From Desulfobacterales bacterium (GTDB taxonomy: Bacteria > Desulfobacterota > Desulfobacteria > Desulfobacterales > C00003060): 5,212 bases of DNA. Below are positions 1-5,212 of the stretch, piece by piece. The stretch is from NCBI GenBank assembly GCA_030613145.1, contig JAUWMM010000172.1, positions 1 to 5,212 of the forward strand. The letters run 5' to 3'. Below the pieces are notes generated by a model. That model was not told the DNA's origin. It saw only the letters and a program-made list of their open reading frames with translations, and searched no databases. Within the stretch, counting starts at the first letter, position 1. The number at the start of each line of letters is the position of its first letter. Both the position numbers and the translations under genes were made by a program.

Positions 1-42
1 AACCGGGAACCGTGAACGTTGAACCGCTCAACCCAGGTTCAA
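1..42. repeat. Degenerate 7-bp tandem repeat with 7-bp inverted repeat, downstream of cheA
   Basis: Positions 1-28 read as four heptamers: AACCGGG, AACCGTG, AACGTTG, AACCGCT, and a fifth degenerate unit follows. TTGAACC (19-25) and GGTTCAA (36-42) form a perfect inverted repeat around a 10-base loop. It begins eight bases after the cheA stop. No T-run follows on the minus strand, so it is not a clear intrinsic terminator. It may continue beyond the window edge. Confidence 0.6.
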
Positions 43-49
43 TTCAGCG

Positions 50-2341
50 CTATTTTTCACTCAGTTCAAACAAGCCAGCCACATCTATAATCAGCCCCAC
101 CCGGCCGTCGGCAAGTATAGCTCCGCCGGCCATCCCTTTGACATTCTTGATCTGTTCGCCCATGCTCTTAATCACCACCTCTTGCTTGCCAATGAGTTCA
201 TCGACCAAGATACACTTTCGCTGTCCCTCACTTTCGGCCACAACCACGATGGCATCCCAGGGGTTTTCGTGTCCGGGATCAAAGCCAAAATGCTCATGGA
301 GCCTGATCAGGGGATAGAGGCTGTCCCGAATCTTAATCATCTCGCCAGAGTTTACCACACAGCTGTAAGCAGACCTGTCCGGCCTGAGGAATTCGACTAC
401 TGACACTGTGGGGATGATAAAGTCTCTATTGCCTGCGCGCATCATGATACCATCGATAATGGCCAATGTTAGGGGCAGTTTCATCAAAATCGTCGTACCC
501 TGATCCTTGACCGAATGGATCTCAATGTTGCCGCGCAAATTATCAAGGACGCGCTTGACCACATCCATTCCAACACCCCGACCTGATACGTCGGTCACCT
601 TGTCGGCTGTTGAAAAACCCGGCTGAAGTATCAACCCGTAGATGTCCTGATCAGACAAATCGTCACCAGAGCTGATCAAGTTCCGCTCGATAGCCCTTTT
701 GACGATCTTTTCCCGGTCAAGGCCCTTGCCGTCATCTGAGACGTGAATAACTATATTGCCCCCCCTGTGATAGGCCTTCAGGATTACCTCGCCGGTCTCC
801 GGCTTGCCCAATACTTTACGTTTCTCAGGGTCCTCAATACCGTGATCCATCGAGTTTCTGACCATATGCACCAGCGGATCATAGATCTCATCGACCATGT
901 TGCGGTCTATCTCGGTCTCTTCGCCAATCATCTCAAGGTTGACCAGCTTGCCGGATTTCTTTGAAAGATCCCGCACCAGGCGAATCATCTTCTGGAAGGT
1001 CTGCTTGATAGGCACCATGCGCAATGACAATGAGATCTTCTGAATCTCAGAGGTAGTGCGGCCCAGTTGAGCAAGGTCTGTATAGAGTTTCTTGTTCTGA
1101 GCCGCAAGATCGCTCATGCCCTGACGCAACATCGCCTCCGTGATTACCAGCTCCCCCACCATATCCACCATATTATCTAGCTTCTGTGTATCAACTTTCA
1201 CAAAGCTAGTCAATGCAACTGAAGCCGCCGAAGGAGGGGTTCCGCGAAGGCTCTTTTGGTCTCGAAGGGCTCCGGCTACATCTCTGGCCGCAACCTTCTT
1301 ATCTTGAATCAAGATTTCACCGATCTTCTTATCTGATGGGGGTGGTCCTGCTTGTTTATCAAGGGCCTCAGCCACCTCCTGCTCTGTTACAATCCCTTTT
1401 TCAATCAGGATACTCCCCGTATCGGAGCCATCTTCCTTTGGAGCAGACACAGATTCTACCGGGACCTCATCTTCAACCTCACCCGCCTGCAGCTTCCTTA
1501 ATCGATCCAGAAAAGCTTCAAGCCCGAAATCAGCCGGTTCAATAGTGTCGGAGTCAAGGGATTTCCCGAGATGTTCGATCATGGCCTTCATCAGATCGAC
1601 GGCGTCCAAAATCACATCAGTGATCGTTTCGTCCACCACTATTTTCTCATCTCTTGCATCGTCTAGTAAGGTTTCAGTCTGATGGGCAAGCCGGCCGATA
1701 TCAGAAAGATTCAGAAATCCGGAAACCCCTTTGATCGTGTGAAAGAGCCTGAAGATCGAATTGATCACGCTTATGTTATCCGGCTCTTGTTCAAGGGTCA
1801 GAACATCGACTTCTATTGTTGATAGATGTTCCAGGGATTCCATAATGAAGCTTTCAATGAGTTCTTTATCTTTTGAAATGTCCGGGGACATGTCCGGGAT
1901 CTGCTTCTCCAGACTATTATCCCTGGAATCGTCCCCTTCATCTTTGACAGGGGTATCATACGAGTCAGTGGGTGTTTCATCAGACAGCCCTCTGTCGTGA
2001 AGGAACCTCCCTATCTTCTCAGAACTGACCTCTATATCATCTACATCCCTTAGAATCTCCTGAAATAGGGTCACACCGTCCCCAATTTGCTTTATGCCTT
2101 GCTGAGGTGAGGGCAGTTTATCCGATACCAATTCTTCTACAATAGACTTTATGTCCTTTGCGAGGTCAGAGAAACGGGTCTTGGCGGCATTCTTTGACAG
2201 GGCAGCCAATTCATCCAAATGGCTTATGATAGCTTCCCAACCCGGCACATCCTTTGGCTCAAGCATCATCAGTTCAAGGGCAAGCTCGTCGATCAAATTC
2301 TTTGCAGTACTTTGATAGTCTTCCATCTTTCCGTACTCCAT
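50..2341 (-). CDS. cheA: Chemotaxis histidine kinase CheA with N-terminal extension and MshEN-like insert
   Basis: CheA is the cytoplasmic histidine kinase that couples receptors to CheY and CheB. Domains seen in order (763 residues): an unassigned helical N-terminal extension (about 1-115); an acidic linker; the Hpt/P1 domain (about 158-285) with phospho-acceptor His201 in LFHTIKG; two MshEN-like repeats (307-330, 339-362); P3 dimerisation (about 380-460); the P4 ATPase with N box HMVRNSMDHG (N496), G1 DDGKG (536-540), PGFST (574-578) and G2 GRGVGMDVV (588-595); and a CheW-like P5 to the C-terminus. No P2 domain is recognised. It is longer than the E. coli protein (about 650 residues) because of the extension. 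It is the last gene of the visible cluster, 49 bp after cheB. The ATG at 2341 has no Shine-Dalgarno sequence; the ATG at 2326 (Met6) has GGAG nine bases upstream and may be the true start. Stop is TAG, with TGA one codon later. Confidence 0.97.
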   Translation of the reverse strand: MEYGKMEDYQSTAKNLIDELALELMMLEPKDVPGWEAIISHLDELAALSKNAAKTRFSDLAKDIKSIVEELVSDKLPSPQQGIKQIGDGVTLFQEILRDVDDIEVSSEKIGRFLHDRGLSDETPTDSYDTPVKDEGDDSRDNSLEKQIPDMSPDISKDKELIESFIMESLEHLSTIEVDVLTLEQEPDNISVINSIFRLFHTIKGVSGFLNLSDIGRLAHQTETLLDDARDEKIVVDETITDVILDAVDLMKAMIEHLGKSLDSDTIEPADFGLEAFLDRLRKLQAGEVEDEVPVESVSAPKEDGSDTGSILIEKGIVTEQEVAEALDKQAGPPPSDKKIGEILIQDKKVAARDVAGALRDQKSLRGTPPSAASVALTSFVKVDTQKLDNMVDMVGELVITEAMLRQGMSDLAAQNKKLYTDLAQLGRTTSEIQKISLSLRMVPIKQTFQKMIRLVRDLSKKSGKLVNLEMIGEETEIDRNMVDEIYDPLVHMVRNSMDHGIEDPEKRKVLGKPETGEVILKAYHRGGNIVIHVSDDGKGLDREKIVKRAIERNLISSGDDLSDQDIYGLILQPGFSTADKVTDVSGRGVGMDVVKRVLDNLRGNIEIHSVKDQGTTILMKLPLTLAIIDGIMMRAGNRDFIIPTVSVVEFLRPDRSAYSCVVNSGEMIKIRDSLYPLIRLHEHFGFDPGHENPWDAIVVVAESEGQRKCILVDELIGKQEVVIKSMGEQIKNVKGMAGGAILADGRVGLIIDVAGLFELSEK
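1256..1423 (-). other. Two MshEN/T2SSE_N-like repeats inside CheA (residues 307-362)
   Basis: Two 24-residue segments lie between P1 and P3. The first runs from DTG (307-309) to ALDKQ (326-330), the second from KIG (339-341) to ALRDQ (358-362). Both fit the remembered spacing of MshEN motifs: G at position 3, a hydrophobic pair at 6-7, a hydrophobic pair at 11-12, hydrophobic at 17, L at 21 and Q at 24. An eight-residue Pro-rich linker separates them. The Arg of the usual RLG start is replaced by Asp and Lys, and the mid-motif Gly is Lys in repeat 2. Some MshEN domains bind cyclic di-GMP; the lost residues make binding here doubtful. The resemblance is by eye only. Confidence 0.6.
2336..2339 (-). 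promoter_or_regulatory. Shine-Dalgarno-like GGAG favouring an internal cheA start at 2326
   Basis: GGAG overlaps the first ATG (2339-2341) and its second codon, and lies nine bases before a second ATG (2324-2326), with GGAAAG in between. Nothing similar precedes the first ATG, where the heptamer repeat ends four bases away. The second ATG would remove five residues and start the protein MEDYQ. Confidence 0.45.
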
Positions 2342-2344
2342 TTG

Positions 2345-2379
2345 ATCAGTTGTTAGTTATCAGTGATCACTAACAACTG
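2345..2379. repeat. Degenerate 7-bp repeat forming an 11-bp inverted repeat between cheB and cheA
   Basis: On the plus strand 2345-2372 splits into ATCAGTT, GTTAGTT, ATCAGTG, ATCACTA, with ACAACTG after it. CAGTTGTTAGT (2347-2357) is the exact reverse complement of 2369-2379. Three more pairs form inside (2359-2361 with 2365-2367), leaving a tight loop. It fills most of the 49-bp gap. With no U-tract, a terminator is unlikely; an mRNA stabilising or processing hairpin, or a repeat relic, is possible. Confidence 0.65.
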
Positions 2380-2390
2380 CCTCTAACTCC

Positions 2391-3443
<1,053 letters not shown>

Positions 3444-3447
3444 TTAC

Positions 3448-3453
3448 ATTATA
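3448..3453 (-). promoter_or_regulatory. Candidate -10 element (TATAAT) upstream of cheB
   Basis: A perfect TATAAT lies on the minus strand 22 bases before the cheB ATG, which would give a short leader of about 15 bases. No good -35 box is seen at 16-18 bp spacing (the 17-bp position reads ACAGTG), and there is no TGn extension. It may be an internal promoter for cheB-cheA, or chance in an AT-rich gap. Confidence 0.4.
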
Positions 3454-3474
3454 CCTTATTAATGCTGTAGCACT

Positions 3475-3505
3475 GTAAGCCCAAGCATTCAGCTTGGAAA
3501 CTTAC
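3475..3505. repeat. Second hairpin in the cheY-cheB spacer, sharing an arm with the longer one
   Basis: GTAAG and CCAAGC (3475-3479, 3481-3486) pair with GCTTGG and CTTAC (3492-3497, 3501-3505) around a five-base loop, with a small internal loop. The CTTAC arm is also the base of the neighbouring longer hairpin, so the lower stems of the two compete. The candidate -10 element lies 22 bases further downstream. Confidence 0.5.
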
Positions 3506-3553
3506 GCTTGTGCCCATTGAGTTTTTACGATTCATGGATGGGCACGAGCTAAG
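3501..3553. repeat. Long imperfect inverted repeat in the cheY-cheB spacer
   Basis: The arm 3501-3517 pairs with 3538-3553: CTTA, GCT and GTGCCCAT match exactly, broken by one bulged base and one mismatch, for 15 pairs around a 20-base loop. It lies about 40 bases downstream of the cheY stop. No U-run follows on the minus strand. It could stabilise or split the transcript. Confidence 0.55.
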
Positions 3554-3592
3554 CGCATGGAGCAAAAATGCTGTGTTCAAAGCCCTTTGCTA

Positions 3593-4018
3593 TTAGAAAT
3601 CACACCCGTCCAGGTCAGCATTGCCTTTTGTTGTTTGCTCGTCCATGCCCAGCACATCCAGCAAGATCTTCTTGATTTTCTCCGGCCTGAAGGGCTTTTT
3701 AATACAGGCTTTGACACCCAGATTCATAAGCTCATCGATCCGCTCTTCTCTACTATCCGTGGTAACCACTACCACCCGGGTTGTTGAAACAACGTCATCC
3801 TTTTGCAATTCCTTCAAGAACGACAAGCCATCCATGTCAGGCATGTGGATGTCCGTGAGGATAATGTCAGCCCATTGCTTGTCAAGTACATCCAACGCCT
3901 CCCTGCCGTTGCCGGCCTCAAATATCTGGCCTATATCAAAGCCGGATATTTCCAGGGTCTTCTTGATAACACATCGCATGGACGATGAGTCGTCTACAAT
4001 CAAAACATTGAATGCCAT
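3593..4018 (-). CDS. cheY: Single-domain response regulator CheY
   Basis: This is a stand-alone receiver protein of 141 residues, the diffusible output of the CheA phosphorelay; whether it acts on a flagellar motor or another target cannot be told here. Conserved residues visible: Asp9-Asp10 (VDDSSSMR), phospho-acceptor Asp56 in ILTDIHMPDMDG, Thr86/Thr87 at the switch position, and Lys108-Pro109. The receiver ends near residue 124. A short polar, acidic tail of about 17 residues follows and ends in DGCDF, which makes the protein longer than the usual 120-130. The ATG at 4018 starts a normal MAFNVLIVDD N-terminus; a G-rich run (4023-4027) four bases upstream is the only ribosome-binding candidate. 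cheD ends 33 bp upstream, so the two are probably co-transcribed. Stop is TAA. A generic response regulator is possible, but the cheD/cheB/cheA context supports CheY. Confidence 0.93.
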   Translation of the reverse strand: MAFNVLIVDDSSSMRCVIKKTLEISGFDIGQIFEAGNGREALDVLDKQWADIILTDIHMPDMDGLSFLKELQKDDVVSTTRVVVVTTDSREERIDELMNLGVKACIKKPFRPEKIKKILLDVLGMDEQTTKGNADLDGCDF

Positions 4019-4051
4019 AGGGCCCCCGCTAGTTGAGTTTTGACATATCCA

Positions 4052-4531
4052 TCATAGCATCTTAAATTCCCGACCACTGATCTTAAGCTTTACTTCTCCT
4101 GTGGCAATGCTCAGCCACATCGTTCTGTTACTGGTGCCGCCGATGTCTTCAGCATCAACAAGAACATTGTTACGCCAAAAAATCTTTCTCAAAGTGGCAT
4201 AATTGCGCTTCCCGATATTGAACACTCCGGATGGATCCATGATCTGGGATCCGCCGGCAACTTTCACAATCATCCGCCTTTTCTCGGCCCCAAGCTTGTA
4301 ACAGGCCTTAAAGAGGAGCTGGGTTCCGGTATCCGCAAACATAAAAGGTCTTTCCTTTGCCTTAGCGGGATCCATTTTGGATTCGGGAAGCATGTAATGA
4401 AGAATGCCTCCAACCTTTACGACTGAGTCATACACAGCCAGACCAATACATGAGCCCAAGGAATGGGTAACCAGGGTTTCCTTAGGATCGCTACTTACCT
4501 TCATGTCCGCTATTCCAACAATAGTATACAA
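4052..4531 (-). CDS. cheD: Chemoreceptor glutamine deamidase CheD
   Basis: CheD converts specific glutamines of MCPs to glutamate, preparing methylation sites or tuning receptor activity. In other bacteria its activity is modulated by CheC, which is not present here. The 159-residue protein shows the papain-like catalytic set at the expected spacing: Thr22 (LVTHSLGSC), Cys28 (GSCIG) and His45 (GGILHYMLP). Also conserved are VKVAGGSQI in the middle and DIGGTSNR near residues 128-135. The start is TTG at 4531: there is no ATG before Met10, which lies inside the conserved IVGIADMKVS stretch, and an in-frame TAG (4541-4543) lies just upstream. AGG (4540-4542) sits eight bases before the TTG. The MCP gene ends 34 bp upstream, a natural partner. 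Stop is TGA. Confidence 0.96.
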   Translation of the reverse strand: MYTIVGIADMKVSSDPKETLVTHSLGSCIGLAVYDSVVKVGGILHYMLPESKMDPAKAKERPFMFADTGTQLLFKACYKLGAEKRRMIVKVAGGSQIMDPSGVFNIGKRNYATLRKIFWRNNVLVDAEDIGGTSNRTMWLSIATGEVKLKISGREFKML

Positions 4532-4565
4532 TGCCCTTACCTATCTCTTCTCTTGGAAATTGTTG

Positions 4566-5212
4566 TTAGAAGTCTTTGAACTCCTCAGTATCATCCATGG
4601 GGATGACCTCATCTGCTTTGACTTCCTTTGCTTCAGGCACTGCTACTTGTTTATCTTCGGCCTTTTCTGCCGGAGCTGCAAGGACCTTTCGAGCTCCGGT
4701 AGCAGCCTTCCTCCCCATTGCCCGCTGCTCCTTGGTTTCTCTGGTCAACCTGCTGCCTATTTTGCTATCGTTTCCGCCGATCATTACCATCAAATCTCCT
4801 ACAAGCACCTTCATCTGCTCGGCTTGAGCATTCATCTCCTCAGAGGCAGAAGCAGACTCCTCGGCATTGGCAGCAACCTGCTGGGTCACCTTGTCCATCT
4901 CCCCCATGGCCTTGTTCACCTGCTCGATTCCCTGTGACTGCTCCATTGAGGCCGCGGCAATTTCACTAACCAGCTCGCCCACCTTGCCGGTGCTCTGGCC
5001 CACCTCACTAAAAGCCTCATTGGTCTAGGTCACAAGGTCAGGACCGTCCTTGACCTTCTTGACTGTGCCTTCGATCAAGTCCGCTGTGTTCTTGGCTGCC
5101 TCGGCCGCACGCATTGCAAGGTTCCTTACCTCATCGGCCACCACGGCAAATCCGGCACCGGCCTCACCGGCCCGAGCCGCCTCAACAGCAGCATTTAAAG
5201 CCAGCAGATTCG
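4566..5212 (-). CDS. Methyl-accepting chemotaxis protein, C-terminal signalling domain; 5'-partial and interrupted by an in-frame TAG
   Basis: The frame enters from the window edge inside the conserved hairpin tip of the MCP signalling domain ([16 protein letters not shown], then [13 protein letters not shown]), where CheA and CheW dock. It runs back along the descending helix ([20 protein letters not shown]) into the C-terminal methylation helix ([14 protein letters not shown]). A flexible Ala/Lys/Glu-rich tail of roughly 70 residues follows, ending EEFKDF. Sensor and membrane segments lie outside the window. The codon at 5025-5027 is TAG, between LVT and TNEAFSEV; reading frame and family conservation continue unchanged on both sides, so this is a single nonsense codon without a frameshift. 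A shorter frame beginning with GTG at 5003 exists but starts in mid-helix, so it is not a credible independent gene. The gene could be a recent pseudogene, a sequencing error, or a readthrough case. It ends 34 bp before cheD. Stop is TAA. Confidence 0.88.
4569..4583 (-). other. C-terminal EFKDF pentapeptide of the MCP, candidate CheR/CheB tether
   Basis: The last five residues are E-F-K-D-F. They fit the tethering pattern x-aromatic-x-x-aromatic exemplified by NWETF of E. coli Tsr/Tar, and follow a long flexible linker as in tethering receptors. The function is inferred from the pattern; binding cannot be seen in sequence. Confidence 0.5.
5025..5027 (-). other. In-frame amber codon inside the MCP signalling helix
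   Basis: On the minus strand the codons read CTT GTG ACC TAG ACC AAT GAG, that is L V T stop T N E. Related MCPs usually carry a charged or polar residue here (family knowledge from memory), and AAG, CAG or GAG becomes TAG by one base change. Reading continues without a shift for 152 codons to the normal MCP tail. Confidence 0.9.

Noticed and set aside
3561..3591. AGCAAA/TTTGCT inverted repeat just after the cheY stop as a terminator.
   Set aside because: It has only six AT-rich pairs around a 19-base loop, with no clear U-tract after the stem on the minus strand.
3534..3596. A 20-codon plus-strand frame (starting MDGHELSAWSKNAVFKALCY) in the cheY-cheB spacer, with an EL..W.K...F....Y pattern faintly like four-helix-bundle 23S rRNA intervening-sequence proteins.
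   Set aside because: It is very short, has no ribosome binding site and overlaps the cheY stop. The resemblance is a few residues and can be chance.
3621..4043. A 140-codon plus-strand open frame antisense to cheY.
   Set aside because: It is fully antisense to a conserved receiver gene, is Ser/Thr-rich and has no domain.
4404..4937. A long plus-strand open frame antisense to cheD and the MCP.
   Set aside because: It spans two well-supported minus-strand genes and their gap. Its translation is Leu/His/Ser-rich low-quality sequence with no recognisable domain, as expected for an antisense shadow.
4566..5003. An independent small protein starting at GTG 5003.
   Set aside because: It would start in the middle of a coiled-coil helix that is conserved upstream in the same frame. 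The truncation is better explained by the TAG at 5025-5027.

Overview
The window is a stretch of a bacterial chemosensory operon, with every supported gene on the minus strand. Read in the direction of transcription (high to low coordinates) the order is: the 3' part of a methyl-accepting chemotaxis protein (MCP), cheD, cheY, cheB and cheA. The base composition looks moderate. The style of the MCP tail (ending EFKDF), the CheA architecture and the degenerate heptamer repeats between genes resemble Desulfobacterota (former Deltaproteobacteria). That assignment is an inference from memory of the families, not a computed classification.

Layout: 1-49 is the gap after cheA and holds degenerate 7-bp tandem repeats. 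50-2341 is cheA. 2342-2390 is a short gap with a second heptamer/inverted repeat. 2391-3425 is cheB. 3426-3592 is the longest non-coding stretch; it holds two inverted repeats and a perfect TATAAT that may drive cheB-cheA. 3593-4018 is cheY. 4052-4531 is cheD, with a TTG start. 4566 to the window end is the MCP signalling domain and tail, interrupted by one in-frame TAG at 5025-5027. No gene is supported on the plus strand.

How it works together: the MCP controls CheA autophosphorylation on His201. CheA passes phosphate to Asp56 of CheY (output) and Asp56 of CheB (adaptation). CheB removes methyl groups from, or deamidates, MCP glutamate/glutamine sites, and CheD deamidates receptor glutamines. 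The methyltransferase CheR and the adaptor CheW are not in the window. All catalytic residues of CheA, CheB, CheY and CheD that can be checked by eye are present.

The system is recognisable, not a new one. The points worth a second look are the amber codon in an otherwise intact MCP, a CheA with an unusual N-terminal extension and a two-repeat MshEN/T2SSE_N-like module where the CheY-binding P2 domain usually lies, the period-7 repeats on both sides of cheA, and the structured cheY-cheB spacer.
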